Counted from the first letter of the stretch, positions 26,605-36,281 are shown. The stretch: DNA of 62,806 bases from UBA8752 sp965657965 (GCA_965657965.1 CBFHQM010000011.1:1-62806); one strand, 5' to 3'. Translations and numbers: made by a program. The notes: a model not told the origin generated them from the sequence alone.

Positions 26605-27663
26605 TCAGAGACCCATCTCATCCGCAGCAGCCATCAACCGCTTTGCGCAATCTTCCATCGAAAGGCCCTGTGCCGGCACCGGATGGCGATTGTCCACCGC
26701 TCTTTTCTGCAACCCATGCTCGTAGGTGCGGTCGTAATAATCCAGCGCGATACGCGCAGCCGTGGCCAAGTCCTGAACATCCAACGCAGACAAGGCCTCG
26801 GTTGTTTGTGTGCCCCCAAGCTCCCCACGAATGGCTTCAAATGCCTTCCGCAAAAGCTGCACATCATACGCCCCATACATCTCCACCAAATGGCCCACAC
26901 GATCCTCTGTGCTGCGCAACATCTCCAATGCCGGACACCCAATCATCCGCTTATAAAACGGCTCGGGTATGTGCACATTGCCAATCTTTCTGCTCTCATT
27001 CTCCACCCAAATGCGGCGGGTCGAATCCAACCCTTTCAAGGCCTCGGCGAGGAGGTTTCGGAAATGCTCCGATGTGGGCTGAGCGTGGGCGTGAAGGTTG
27101 CCAAACGCGGAACCAAAATGTCGAGCCAATCCCTCCAGATCCACCACCTGCTCCCCCGCCTCTTCAAGGGCATGCAATACCGCCGTTTTGGCTGAACCGG
27201 TGTACCCTCCAACGCGAACAAGTGGCCATGCCTGACCCATAAACGAGGGCAAGATTTGCTTGTAGGCTTTGTATCCGCCCTCCAACAACACCACAGGCAA
27301 ACCCGCGGTGCGAAACAACCAGCTCAAGGACCCACTCCGCATACCGCCCCGCCAACAATACAAGTGAATGGGCCGCCGATCGGGCTGTTCCGCAAACAAG
27401 CGCTTGGCGGTTCGCACCATATCGGCCATACGTGGACCAATCATCTCTAATCCACGTTCCACTGCTGTTTCCCGGCCAACCTGCTTGTACAAGGTTCCGA
27501 TTTCGGCACGCTCCGCATCGTCGAACAACGGAAAAGACCGCGCGCCGGGAATGTGCGCTTCCGCGAATTCACTTGGCGAGCGCGCATCGAGCAGAAGCGC
27601 TCCTTTCTCTTGGGCTCCCAGGAGAAATTCTTCTGCACCTACTGTACGATTTGGGACGGCCAT
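26605..27663 (-). CDS. mnmH: tRNA 2-selenouridine synthase MnmH (SelU)
   Basis: A 352-residue enzyme that replaces sulfur by selenium at U34 of certain tRNAs, through a geranylated intermediate. The N-terminal rhodanese domain has LLLDARSPSEF and the active-site loop CWRGGMRSGS (C103). A P-loop (VGGYTGSAKTAVL, about 150) follows in the C-terminal half. ATG 27663 is preferred over the GTG two codons upstream because a TACCTTCG box (27669-27676) overlaps that GTG. It runs with selD. Confidence 0.95.
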   Translation of the reverse strand: MAVPNRTVGAEEFLLGAQEKGALLLDARSPSEFAEAHIPGARSFPLFDDAERAEIGTLYKQVGRETAVERGLEMIGPRMADMVRTAKRLFAEQPDRRPIHLYCWRGGMRSGSLSWLFRTAGLPVVLLEGGYKAYKQILPSFMGQAWPLVRVGGYTGSAKTAVLHALEEAGEQVVDLEGLARHFGSAFGNLHAHAQPTSEHFRNLLAEALKGLDSTRRIWVENESRKIGNVHIPEPFYKRMIGCPALEMLRSTEDRVGHLVEMYGAYDVQLLRKAFEAIRGELGGTQTTEALSALDVQDLATAARIALDYYDRTYEHGLQKRAVDNRHPVPAQGLSMEDCAKRLMAAADEMGL

Positions 27664-27742
27664 GCGCACGAAGGTAGACCCCCTGTTTCACGTTTGGCAC
27701 GAAGCTTGTTTTAACCTCAGGGAACAACGTAAAAAGATCACC

Positions 27743-28462
27743 ATGACACGATTCACCCTCCCCTTCGTTCTGATTGCAGCTGTGAGCATGTCCACCCCCA
27801 TCGCAGCCCAGACCAACGAAAGCCAACCCAATGCGCCTGCCACCAACGTGCAATGCAACCACGATGACGATCGGCACACCAACCACTGCACCAGTTCGAG
27901 AGAGGAACGGCGCAGAATCGCCGCAGAAACCCGAATGCTTGAAAACAGAGCGAGAAGGGACCGCGCACAAACCCGAATGATCAATGCACAGCGCGAGCTG
28001 GCCCGTGAAGAGCAACAGCGCGTTCAAGCCGAGCGACGCGCCATCTTGAGCGAGGCCAAGCAGCGCGAATGGGACCACCGTCGTGCAAACGTGTCGCTGG
28101 ACAACCTGTCGATGAATCTGGGCCGATACCACACTGTGGTGCTCACTTCGGTCACTGGGGTAGACACCAAACACACGGTCGCTCAAGCCCACCAAATTTT
28201 GAGTCAGAACAACCTATTGGAATTTGTGAATCCTCTGAAAATCAAGCGGAAATTCCGAACACACAAGAGGCTTAAAGCTGACTTTACTCAGCAATCAGGC
28301 GTGCTCCAGGCCAGTCTTCACCGGGAAGTCCTTAACGAGTATGGCCGCTTCGTGCGGCTGGTGGTGCGCAACCACACGGGGAAAATCGTGTACGACGCCC
28401 GCTATGAGAACGTCCATTTTGGCGAAATGCTCGCCCCCCTCCAAGGCATGGCCTCCCTTTGA
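27743..28462 (+). CDS. Exported coiled-coil protein of unknown function
   Basis: A 239-residue protein with a signal peptide (MTRFTLPFVLIAAVSMSTP to IAAQ). From about 50 to 115 it is a highly charged Arg/Glu/Gln-rich helix, probably a coiled coil (REERRRIAAETRMLENRARR and onward). The C-terminal half (about 125-239) is globular with no motif I recognise (YHTVVLTSVTGVDTKHTV, LRLVVRNHTGK-like segment). The start is fixed by the signal peptide; a CACGTTTG box lies at 27689-27696. It is divergent from mnmH and followed by a strong terminator. Likely periplasmic. Confidence 0.75.
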   Translation: MTRFTLPFVLIAAVSMSTPIAAQTNESQPNAPATNVQCNHDDDRHTNHCTSSREERRRIAAETRMLENRARRDRAQTRMINAQRELAREEQQRVQAERRAILSEAKQREWDHRRANVSLDNLSMNLGRYHTVVLTSVTGVDTKHTVAQAHQILSQNNLLEFVNPLKIKRKFRTHKRLKADFTQQSGVLQASLHREVLNEYGRFVRLVVRNHTGKIVYDARYENVHFGEMLAPLQGMASL

Positions 28463-28477
28463 TGCCGCCTTCAACAC

Positions 28478-28514
28478 AAAACGCCCACCGCCTTGCAAAA
28501 GGGGTGGGCGTTTT
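28478..28514 (+). terminator. Strong terminator after the coiled-coil protein gene
   Basis: A 12-base perfect stem, AAAACGCCCACC (28478-28489) with GGTGGGCGTTTT (28503-28514), around a 13-base loop. The T run and its mirrored A run allow action in both directions. Confidence 0.85.
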
Positions 28515-28838
28515 GCATGCCATCAAGGATTTGGGTAGGACGAAGGGGGAGTCAACCCAAGCCACCTGCCCGCACAAACCACGCCCCAATGGACCACGGA
28601 AATCAAACCAAAAAAGAGGTAAGCATCAAGCAAGACAGAAAAGCGCATAGGAAACTGGGTTGTGCATTCCTTTACGCAGCACGCGACCTGAATGTTACAC
28701 ATTATTGAATGTCCGCATCCGGACGTGTCGTGAACGCGCTGTCCAATGCCCCCCTTCTCCCACTGAATTTAAACGGCGGACGCGGACAAAGACCTCCCCC
28801 TTTCAAGCCCCGAGTGCAACGGTCACCAACAACGCGGC
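28515..28838. other. Non-coding stretch before the CotH gene end
   Basis: About 320 bases without a convincing gene. Short open frames here lack signal peptides, family motifs or promoter boxes. It lies between convergent genes, and I see no second hairpin terminator for the reverse-strand CotH gene. Confidence 0.5.
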
Positions 28839-31800
28839 TCAACGCAACACGAAGCGTGTGCTCTGCTGTTTCTGCTCTGAAACCACACTCACCGCATAGA
28901 CGCCCGGCGTCCACGATGCCGTACCCAAGGCGTATGGCAAACGGATGTTATCGACCGAGAAACAAACCCGGCCAGAGGGATCAAACACCTTAAGGTCACC
29001 TCCACCTTGGCCCGACACAACCACAGGGCCACTCGATGGATTGGGCACCACAGACAGCACAGGCTTGGCCTCGGGCTCCCATGCCTGAACCGACACCACC
29101 TCGCCACCGTCTAAACTGGGCCACTCAAACGGCGGGGAAATCAGGGTGCAATTGCCATCCGATGCCGTTAAGGTGTACGCTCCGTCTGCGCTCGGGCTGT
29201 AATTGGAACCACTTCCAACCCAATCCCCATTCAAATGCCAAGACAGTTCCAAGTCGCTGGACGTACCCGATACAATGGCGGTCAAGCCTGAGCCTGTGGC
29301 CCCGATGGAAAGATCCACCCCTTCCATGCATGGCCCGAATACAGCAAAGAACAAGTCGTCTTCCTCCAACCCCACCTCAATGAAGGGAGAACTGACATCC
29401 ACCAAGCCCAAATCCACGTGCACATTGCTTTCCCATGCGAGGAACCCAAAGTTTGGCCCCGGCAATGCAGCGAGACGAATGGGACACTCTCCAAAATATT
29501 CGCCATCCCAACCCGCACCGAGGTTGTCCATCTCATTGACCGTGACCTGCCCACCAAACGGAGGGGTCCAGCCCACAGAAACCAGTTTTGCTTCCCCATA
29601 ACCAAACTCTTCCCGTACATGGTTTCGCTCTGGTGCTGCCCGCTCCTCATTGTGGTTGCGCATGTATTCCACCCGGCTCTGCCAGTAATCTACCGATGCG
29701 GGTGAACCCCAATTCTCGATGTGGTGCACCATCGCGGGAGCCATGTTGCCTGCCGTGATGTTCAAACGAACATCAAAATTCTCAGGTGCAAAACTGGTCT
29801 CGAGCAAGTCGCAGGTTCGCGTGGCGAATTGGCATTGATACTCCGCATCCGACAGCACTTTGGAGAACAAATCCGTAAACCGTGACGTGTAGGGCGGATT
29901 CAATGTCAGGTTCAAATAACTCTCATACGGGCTGGTGCCCCAAGCCCCAAAACAGGCATCGGTGTCGTACATCATGGGCCGCCACAAGCCGTCCCCACTG
30001 TTTGGCCGGAAATACTTGACGTTGTTCTGGCCCCAAGGAGCGGCGATCCAGTCGACATTTTGGCCGTGAATCTCAAAAATGTGATAGTCAATGAAGGTGG
30101 CCACATCGAAATTTGCGGCAAACGCGTCGTGAAATGCAGCCGAGCCATCGGGCAGTTGCAGCAACGGATCTACTGTGGTTTCAAACGCACTGGGGCTGCC
30201 GTTCAAAGAAGTAAACGCACTCACCAGATCCACCTCGTTTTTGTCCCAACCAAAATTGTCTTCGACGAACTGTTCGTCGGCCTTTTCTCGAGCACCGTAT
30301 ACGCCCCAGTATTCTCCGTTCAGATAGACTTCCACTGGGCGCCAGCCCGACGCCACCACATTGGTTTCGAGCGCCAATTCCCCATAAAACGCATCTTGAA
30401 ATTTGTTTTCCCAAGACGCCTGTCCGCCATTGCGCAGGTTCAAGTTGCCGAAGGCTTCGATGTTTGGCTTGGACGCAAAAACTGCATGTTCCATTGGCCC
30501 AGTGTAGCGGTTCTTAAAGTCCAAACGAAAGGAGCGTTGCGACTCTGCACGCGACCAACCGCCATGAATCTCGAGGTCAAAACGGCTTTCTGCTGCGGGC
30601 TCCAAATCACTGTCGAACCAAGTCAACCGACTCTCTCTTGACCAAGGCTCCCAAAAATTGGAACCGAAGTAGGGATAATCGGTACCCGCGTTTGGACCGG
30701 ATACGTAGATGCCCGTATTCCAATCCCAAAGGTGGTCTGGATGGGTAAGAATGCTCACCTTTTGCAGTCCCGTCTCCGGCTCATCCACGAAGTAGGTTCG
30801 GTCCACCGTCTCACTGGGCACCAACCCCTCTCCGAACGCCCGAATGCTCAGAATGGAGGTTTCGGTGGGGTTCCAGAACCCGGTGAATACCGGAGACGCT
30901 TCGGTAGGCTCTGACCCGTCCACAGTGTAACGAAGGGTCATGGGCGGAAAGTTTTGTCCTGGACCACCGGAGGGCGTTCCTGAGGTGGCGGAAACCGCCA
31001 CGGAAGTGTAAACGCCAGAGACCGGTTCTACCACAGGCATGGGCGCCAGATGACTCAAGCAATCTGTGCCGTTGGAACTCCCCGGAGTGCCTTCTGTAAA
31101 AAAGCACCAGTCCTCAGACCCATCTGCCCTGCCCATGGTTAAGCCCGGACGCAATTCAAGAGGCAATGTGGCGAGGTCCAAAAGGTCACCTTCCGCGTTG
31201 GACAGGATCACTGGCTCACCCGGCTTGAGCTTGAAGTTGGTATGGTAGTCTGGCTGTGTCGGATTCCACCAACCCGGCAAAGCATCGTACGGGACAGGTG
31301 TAGATTCTGACCGGCCCAAAGCGAGGAAGGGCCGAACGGTCAAATCCGAGGATGTGGTAGAGGCATTGTGGACCTGCACGGCCAGCACGTTGTTGCCCGG
31401 AACCAACCATTCCCGCGGATCAAAAGGAAAGGCATCCGGGGTTCCCCCGTTAAAGAGAACCGCTTCATGCAGGCCATTCGTTAGGGCATCGTACGCCACG
31501 GAAACATCGACCATCGTTTCCGAACGGGTTAACTCTCGCCCATTCAAGAAGGCCACATGTCCATCGTCGTAGTCCACTGCGATCAGACCATGAACCAGCT
31601 CTTCGAGATTGTACACACTGAATGACTTTCGCAGGAAGACCGTATTGCCGCTGACTTCAACGGCGTCGTCTCCATCGCCAAACCCAAAACTACCCAAGCC
31701 GCTGGCCCACCCTGAATCGTTGAAATCCAGTGTTCGCCAGTTGGCATTCATGGCCTGAGTGGGCACCTTGTAGCGCCAGATGTCGTCCTCGTTCGCAGGG

Positions 31801-32123
31801 CTCTCCCAATGGTGAACCTCCGACACATCCCGACCTGAACATCGCAACAGCAGTCGCTCCCCAGACGCCATTGTGATGTTGGGCAGGCTCCACTTGCCCC
31901 AATTGTCTGGATCATCGGACAGGGCAAGTCCACTGAGTGCAACAGGCTGGTCTCCTTCATTCACCAACTCGATCCAATCCTCGCCTCGGCCCAAGTCATC
32001 CAAAAGCTCTCCGGAAGGATCCACTTCGGAAATCCGGACTTGACCTGCGCTCCATTGTGCTCCACAACAGAGGAACAATGCCAAAATCCAAACCCTCTGC
32101 ACTTGCTGGTTGATTGCACCCAT
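28839..32123 (-). CDS. CotH-family, lamin-tail-domain T9SS protein
   Basis: A 1094-residue secreted protein. After the signal peptide (ends QWSAGQ) a lamin-tail domain follows (about 30-110; VRISEVDPSGE, WIELVNEGDQPVALSG). A jelly-roll-like region (about 115-270) and a chitobiase/FN3-like segment with VDGSEPTEASPVF (about 400) come next. The CotH kinase-like domain spans about 450-800: LEIHGGWSRAESQRSFRLDFKNRY, RNGGQASWENKFQD, PVEVYLNGEYWGVYGAREK, YDTDACFG. The C-terminal 70 residues (VVPNPSSGPVVVSG, ending RFVLR) form a T9SS type A sorting domain. CotH proteins in spores are protein kinases; in these marine surface proteins the role is unproven. This combination is common in marine Bacteroidota. 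Confidence 0.9.
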   Translation of the reverse strand: MGAINQQVQRVWILALFLCCGAQWSAGQVRISEVDPSGELLDDLGRGEDWIELVNEGDQPVALSGLALSDDPDNWGKWSLPNITMASGERLLLRCSGRDVSEVHHWESPANEDDIWRYKVPTQAMNANWRTLDFNDSGWASGLGSFGFGDGDDAVEVSGNTVFLRKSFSVYNLEELVHGLIAVDYDDGHVAFLNGRELTRSETMVDVSVAYDALTNGLHEAVLFNGGTPDAFPFDPREWLVPGNNVLAVQVHNASTTSSDLTVRPFLALGRSESTPVPYDALPGWWNPTQPDYHTNFKLKPGEPVILSNAEGDLLDLATLPLELRPGLTMGRADGSEDWCFFTEGTPGSSNGTDCLSHLAPMPVVEPVSGVYTSVAVSATSGTPSGGPGQNFPPMTLRYTVDGSEPTEASPVFTGFWNPTETSILSIRAFGEGLVPSETVDRTYFVDEPETGLQKVSILTHPDHLWDWNTGIYVSGPNAGTDYPYFGSNFWEPWSRESRLTWFDSDLEPAAESRFDLEIHGGWSRAESQRSFRLDFKNRYTGPMEHAVFASKPNIEAFGNLNLRNGGQASWENKFQDAFYGELALETNVVASGWRPVEVYLNGEYWGVYGAREKADEQFVEDNFGWDKNEVDLVSAFTSLNGSPSAFETTVDPLLQLPDGSAAFHDAFAANFDVATFIDYHIFEIHGQNVDWIAAPWGQNNVKYFRPNSGDGLWRPMMYDTDACFGAWGTSPYESYLNLTLNPPYTSRFTDLFSKVLSDAEYQCQFATRTCDLLETSFAPENFDVRLNITAGNMAPAMVHHIENWGSPASVDYWQSRVEYMRNHNEERAAPERNHVREEFGYGEAKLVSVGWTPPFGGQVTVNEMDNLGAGWDGEYFGECPIRLAALPGPNFGFLAWESNVHVDLGLVDVSSPFIEVGLEEDDLFFAVFGPCMEGVDLSIGATGSGLTAIVSGTSSDLELSWHLNGDWVGSGSNYSPSADGAYTLTASDGNCTLISPPFEWPSLDGGEVVSVQAWEPEAKPVLSVVPNPSSGPVVVSGQGGGDLKVFDPSGRVCFSVDNIRLPYALGTASWTPGVYAVSVVSEQKQQSTRFVLR

Positions 32124-32287
32124 TCATCAAAAATATACCCCAAAACCACGCCCTCATTTCACTGGGGCACGAGGTTGAACACAACAACCTGTGACTCCAG
32201 CAAAGTGGTTTGAGCATGGTCTTCGAAGACAAGGCCACGCCAAACAAGTGGATTCAATTGCCCCTCTGCAGGCGCCACGCTGGGCCC

Positions 32288-32800
32288 TTATTGATTGAGT
32301 GCAGCCATGGCTGCGGTCGCATCGCCATAGATCTGGGTCCACCAAATCTTACCGGCGGCATCAAACTCCCAGGATTCGTAGTAGGACACCACAACTGACT
32401 TGCGATCGGTACTGTCTGTCTCAGGACGCACCAACTCCCAATCAAAATAGACGCGAACAGAGCCGTCCGCCTTTTGGGTTTCCGCATTCACGCCCGGAAG
32501 CAACCGCACTTCTTCGGTCGCAAGATTGAAGTCGTACTGGGCCCAAGAAGCCTCCCATTTTTCAACCTTGGTCGCCAAAGAAACCGTATCGGTTTGACCA
32601 AATTTGGTTGGCCGCCACCGCGCGCTGTCCGCAAAATGAGCCGTGACCGCCGCAAGGTCTTCATTGTCAAAGTCCTGAATCAGGGCCATGGCCGTTGCTG
32701 AATTCTGAGCGAACAAATCATCGACATTCGAAGACACATCGGCATCCGAAGCGCAAGAGGAGAGCAGCAACAAGGCGAAAAGTGGAAGGGTAAATTTCAT
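32288..32800 (-). CDS. Lipoprotein with NTF2/SnoaL-like domain
   Basis: A 170-residue protein with a lipoprotein signal (lipobox cysteine C16 in LLLLSSC). The rest resembles a nuclear-transport-factor-2-like fold: an N-terminal helix with ALIQDFDNEDLAAVTAHFADSA, then beta strands with VYFDWELV, WWTQIYGD. Family members bind small ligands or act as accessory subunits; no catalytic residues stand out. A TAATCTTG box lies 13 bases before the start on the reverse strand. Divergent from the small barrel protein at 33085. Confidence 0.75.
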   Translation of the reverse strand: MKFTLPLFALLLLSSCASDADVSSNVDDLFAQNSATAMALIQDFDNEDLAAVTAHFADSARWRPTKFGQTDTVSLATKVEKWEASWAQYDFNLATEEVRLLPGVNAETQKADGSVRVYFDWELVRPETDSTDRKSVVVSYYESWEFDAAGKIWWTQIYGDATAAMAALNQ

Positions 32801-33084
32801 GTGGTCGTTTGAGCAAGATTAGCTCAATTCATTGAATCACTGCGAAATGTGCAATTCACCTTTGGCTGAAAAGGCGTCCATTCCGGGGCCAAAACAGGCC
32901 TAAATCAAGCATTTTCATCACTTTTTGAGCAAGATTGAATTCTGTAGGAAACCTCTGATGCCCTGCAAATATTGGGCTTTTGAGCGAAGTCGTGTCCTAC
33001 GAACACCTTATGACTCGCAATTCACTGACCCACACAACAAAACACCTCAAATTCACCCCCACTTTTGACAAAATCTATCATCTA

Positions 33085-33522
33085 ATGAAGAGAATTTTGA
33101 CCCTTTTCCTCGCGACAGGACTCGTTGCGACCTCATTTGCCCAAGACGCGGCTCAGCCTCAAGGCTCCTGGTACCTCGGTACAGGTGACGCCACTACAAT
33201 GCTGAACCTGTTTTCCACAGGCGTCGACATTGCACCCACCATCGGTTATGCCATCGCCGACGATCTAGTCGTCACAGCCAAAGCTGGATTTGGAGGAGCC
33301 TTTGACGCACTCGACCTCTCCTTGGGCGGCCAATATTTCATGGGCGACTACTACGTTGGCCTTGACTTAATGGACCCCATCAACAATCTGGACCTTGGCA
33401 TCAATGCCGGCCGATACATTGATTTTAAGGACGTCCTGTATGTGGCGCCTCAACTCAATGTGAACATGCTCTTGAACGACCCTGTGGTCGGCCTTTCCAT
33501 TGGATTTGGCACACGTTTCTGA
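33085..33522 (+). CDS. Small outer-membrane beta-barrel-like protein
   Basis: A 145-residue protein with a signal peptide (MKRILTLFLATGLVATSFAQ). The mature part is an alternating beta pattern, ends in a terminal aromatic (IGFGTRF), and is glycine-rich, all typical of small outer-membrane barrels. I recognise no named family. ATG 33085 is fixed by the signal peptide; CACTTTTG (33060-33067) gives a -7 match 17 bases before it. A terminator follows directly. Confidence 0.75.
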   Translation: MKRILTLFLATGLVATSFAQDAAQPQGSWYLGTGDATTMLNLFSTGVDIAPTIGYAIADDLVVTAKAGFGGAFDALDLSLGGQYFMGDYYVGLDLMDPINNLDLGINAGRYIDFKDVLYVAPQLNVNMLLNDPVVGLSIGFGTRF

Positions 33523-33542
33523 AGCGCATTCAACACAACAAG

Positions 33543-33567
33543 AAAAAGGGGGCTCTGCCCCCTTTTT
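33543..33567 (+). terminator. Terminator after the small barrel protein gene
   Basis: AAAAAGGGGGC (33543-33553), loop TCT, GCCCCCTTTTT (33557-33567): an 11-base stem with flanking A and T runs. Confidence 0.85.
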
Positions 33568-33810
33568 TCATGCCCGAAATTTCGGCCAGCCCCGAGGCAA
33601 CTCAATCTAAGCTGGACACACTTGACCTTTCTCGGTTTACGCCACAGAAGCGCGGAGTGATTGACCATCAATACCCAACCACTCGAAACGGACCTGCCCT
33701 GTCCACACTGCACTGTAGGTTATTTCTTACACCTGCGCCTAATTCATTGATTTACAGTGTTTAAATTGTCTTAAATCAAACCAGCGCTCCGCGCTCAAAC
33801 ACCTTAACTC

Positions 33811-34269
33811 ATGGAAAATGAAATGTTGATCCCCGTCATCTTGGCCGGGTTATTTACGGCCCTTTCCGTATTCGGAGTCGTAAGACGCAACCCTTTGTTT
33901 GTCCGATTGGGATACTTCCTGTTCGGCGGAATGGTCGTCACCTTCAATCTTCTTGGCTACATGTCCGGCGAGGTCATGTATGAGGGAGGCTTGGTCGAGA
34001 TCATGTCGATCGGCATTTTTCTTTGCCAAACCATCATCGCCTACCCAGTGGTGCCCGACGATGTGGACTTTCACCACCCGGCCGTCAAAACGATGGCCCT
34101 GCGCATTACACTCACCTTGTTCATTGTTAATGCCACCTCGGTTTGGCTGATTCTCGCCATGCCTGAATTCCCACAACTTCTCGCCCTCTTCCACGGCATT
34201 TTGGCGGTCATCATGGGCATGCGTATGGCCATGATTGCCTCCGGACAGAACCCATCAACCAACAACTAA
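33811..34269 (+). CDS. Four-helix membrane protein, unknown
   Basis: A 152-residue inner-membrane protein with four hydrophobic segments (about 6-24, 33-52, 60-78 and 100-120, with a further hydrophobic stretch to 145). No catalytic motif is visible. The start may be M1 or M5 (33823). The gene is 12 bases upstream of a second small membrane protein, so the pair is probably one transcription unit. No known function is assigned. Confidence 0.7.
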   Translation: MENEMLIPVILAGLFTALSVFGVVRRNPLFVRLGYFLFGGMVVTFNLLGYMSGEVMYEGGLVEIMSIGIFLCQTIIAYPVVPDDVDFHHPAVKTMALRITLTLFIVNATSVWLILAMPEFPQLLALFHGILAVIMGMRMAMIASGQNPSTNN

Positions 34270-34281
34270 ACCCTCAGTAAA

Positions 34282-34647
34282 ATGAACCTTTCTCTCGTTT
34301 TTAGAGCCTCTGCTGTGGTGCTCCTCCTCAATGGCCTCATGGCCTTGTTCAATACCGATCAGTTCATGGCCATGGCCGACTTCGACGTCTCCGCGGACAT
34401 GCACACACTCGGCCAGTTTATGGGGGTCACCTTCCTCATCTTCGGAATGATTGCATGGAAAACCGTGGACCTTGCAGGCGACAACCTCGCTGCTTTTGGC
34501 AAGGTCTATGCCATCGCAGAAGCCATGTGGGTGGCCATCATTGGATACCACGTCGCCACGGGCGTCGCCGGCGGCGCCACAGCCCTTGGCAACTTGGTGA
34601 TTAGCTCCTTGTTCGCGGCGCTCTTCTTTATCAAGAGCCGTGATTGA
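34282..34647 (+). CDS. Four-helix membrane protein, unknown (paired with previous)
   Basis: A 121-residue protein that is hydrophobic through most of its length: helices at about 5-22, 42-58, 70-92 and 98-116. A weak resemblance to DoxX-like small membrane proteins is possible but not secure. It follows the previous gene by 12 bases and ends before a good terminator. Confidence 0.7.
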   Translation: MNLSLVFRASAVVLLLNGLMALFNTDQFMAMADFDVSADMHTLGQFMGVTFLIFGMIAWKTVDLAGDNLAAFGKVYAIAEAMWVAIIGYHVATGVAGGATALGNLVISSLFAALFFIKSRD

Positions 34648-34666
34648 CACTGCAAAAAATCAAGAG

Positions 34667-34696
34667 AAAGGGGCGGCTTTGGCTGCCCCTTTTTTG
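34667..34696 (+). terminator. Terminator between membrane-protein pair and amine oxidase
   Basis: AAAGGGGCGGC (34667-34677) pairs with GGCTGCCCCTTT (one G-T pair) around a TTTG loop and ends in TTTTTT (34691 on). It lies between two convergent genes. Confidence 0.8.
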
Positions 34697-34697
34697 T

Positions 34698-36281
34698 TTA
34701 CACGAGTTCGTCGACGATGTGCTTGGCCGCTAGCCAACCGGTTTGAACTGCGCCTTCCATGTAGCCCCAGTAGTCCCCGCTGAAGGCTTCTCCGATGAAG
34801 CCGAGGTTGCGGACGAAGCCCACTTGGCGTTCGTCTTCATCGCCTTCAAAGTAAAAATGGTCCATGGCCGCGGTGTATTGTCCACGGTCGAAGCAGCTGT
34901 AACTGCCTCCATACCCCGACTCTTCGCCCCAGTTGACGGCCCAAGCCGAGCCAGTCGCTGCCGCTGGGATTTCGGGGAAAAGCGGAGCCAACTGCGAACA
35001 GAAATAGCCAGCCAGTTCTGGGGCTGCGCTGACATCCAATGTCCCAGCAACATCACCTCCCAACAAGAAGGTCAAAGACCCATCTCCCCCCTTGAGCAGG
35101 TTGCTGTCCCAACTGGTTTGGAGCCCCGTATCGGTGAGGACTTCCCCGTCAAATCCCGCATTACGCCATGGGGTGCCATTGAATCCCGCGATGACTTTTG
35201 CGTGATTGCCCATGCCCGCCTCTGCAATGAAGGTCTCCAGCGAAGCCGGCAAATCGAGCCCCTCGAACTGCACCTGTCGCAGCGCCGGAAGGGGCATTCC
35301 CATCAGCACGATGTCCACCTCTACGGCGTCCATGCCATCGAACTCCAAGACAAAACCTCGACCTTGGCTGCGCACAGCTGAAAGCCGGGCTCCCCCAACC
35401 AACTGGCCCCCAGCGCTGCCTCCCAACTCCGAAACCATGGCTTGGACCAAGGATTGGGTGCCGTCTCGAAACTTGTAACGCTCTACCCCATCTGAATCGA
35501 CTGACCCGTCTTGCACCTGTGGCAAATCCTCCACGAAGTGCAATGCCGAGAGCTGAGATGGCGCCTGTCCAAACTCTGTGAGGACGGCCACTTCAAGCAC
35601 CGCGCGGCACACCCCACCGAGGCCCATCATGTCCCAATATTCCTGGCAGGTCAGCGCATCGAGCGCCACCGATTTGGTGTCGTAGTTCGCCTCTAATTCT
35701 GCCAGATCGGCCAAGAATGTAGGCAGGAAAGGCACCGTGGCCTCTGTGAGTTCTTGGAGGGTCACTTCCTGTCCATTGAACAGGTAGCGCATGCCCTCGA
35801 GTTCAGATGTCTCCAAATCATCCAATGCGAGACCAAAACGGTCGGCGAGGCTGAGGATCCATTCGTGCTCGAGGTCAATGAACTCCCCGCCGGCCTCGAA
35901 CGTTTTGCCGGGCAACACCCCCTCAATGGTGCGGGCACGACCCCCGAAACGATCCGAAGCCTCGTACAACACAGGGGACATGCCCTTGTCTTGAAGCTTT
36001 AGCGCAGCTGTAAGACCCGCGAGGCCACCGCCGATGATCGCCACAGTGGTGTTCGCCAACCTGCGTTCCTTTCCGCAGCCGGCACTGGCCAACAAGGGCA
36101 ACGCGGCCAATGCCCCCATGGCTTTGAGCGCGTCGCGTCGCGGCATGTTGACTTTCCGGGACGCCCCTTCAAGCTTTTGCGCCCAATGGACGCCTTGTTC
36201 GATCTGGGTCCCCGCGCCTGTCAAGGCCGCTGCCCGAGCCAAAGCCCGGTGGAACCACTGCATGTGTTTGCTTTTGGCCAC
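34698..36281 (-). CDS. FAD-dependent amine oxidase family protein with internal Tat/lipoprotein signal
   Basis: A 527-residue flavoprotein of the monoamine oxidase/phytoene desaturase superfamily. The FAD Rossmann motif IIGGGLAGLTAALKL lies at about residue 82, followed by EASDRFGGRARTIEG. It ends with the typical GEAFSGDYWGYMEGAVQTG motif. A twin-arginine signal (NMPRRDALKAMGALAALP, then lipobox ASAGC at about 64-68) sits 45 residues in, after an N-terminal extension MQWFHRALARAAALTG. The first codon of the open frame is GTG; possible starts are this GTG, ATG 36263 or M46 (36146). If M46 is real, the product is an exported, lipid-anchored enzyme. The substrate is unknown. Confidence 0.87.
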   Translation of the reverse strand: MAKSKHMQWFHRALARAAALTGAGTQIEQGVHWAQKLEGASRKVNMPRRDALKAMGALAALPLLASAGCGKERRLANTTVAIIGGGLAGLTAALKLQDKGMSPVLYEASDRFGGRARTIEGVLPGKTFEAGGEFIDLEHEWILSLADRFGLALDDLETSELEGMRYLFNGQEVTLQELTEATVPFLPTFLADLAELEANYDTKSVALDALTCQEYWDMMGLGGVCRAVLEVAVLTEFGQAPSQLSALHFVEDLPQVQDGSVDSDGVERYKFRDGTQSLVQAMVSELGGSAGGQLVGGARLSAVRSQGRGFVLEFDGMDAVEVDIVLMGMPLPALRQVQFEGLDLPASLETFIAEAGMGNHAKVIAGFNGTPWRNAGFDGEVLTDTGLQTSWDSNLLKGGDGSLTFLLGGDVAGTLDVSAAPELAGYFCSQLAPLFPEIPAAATGSAWAVNWGEESGYGGSYSCFDRGQYTAAMDHFYFEGDEDERQVGFVRNLGFIGEAFSGDYWGYMEGAVQTGWLAAKHIVDELV

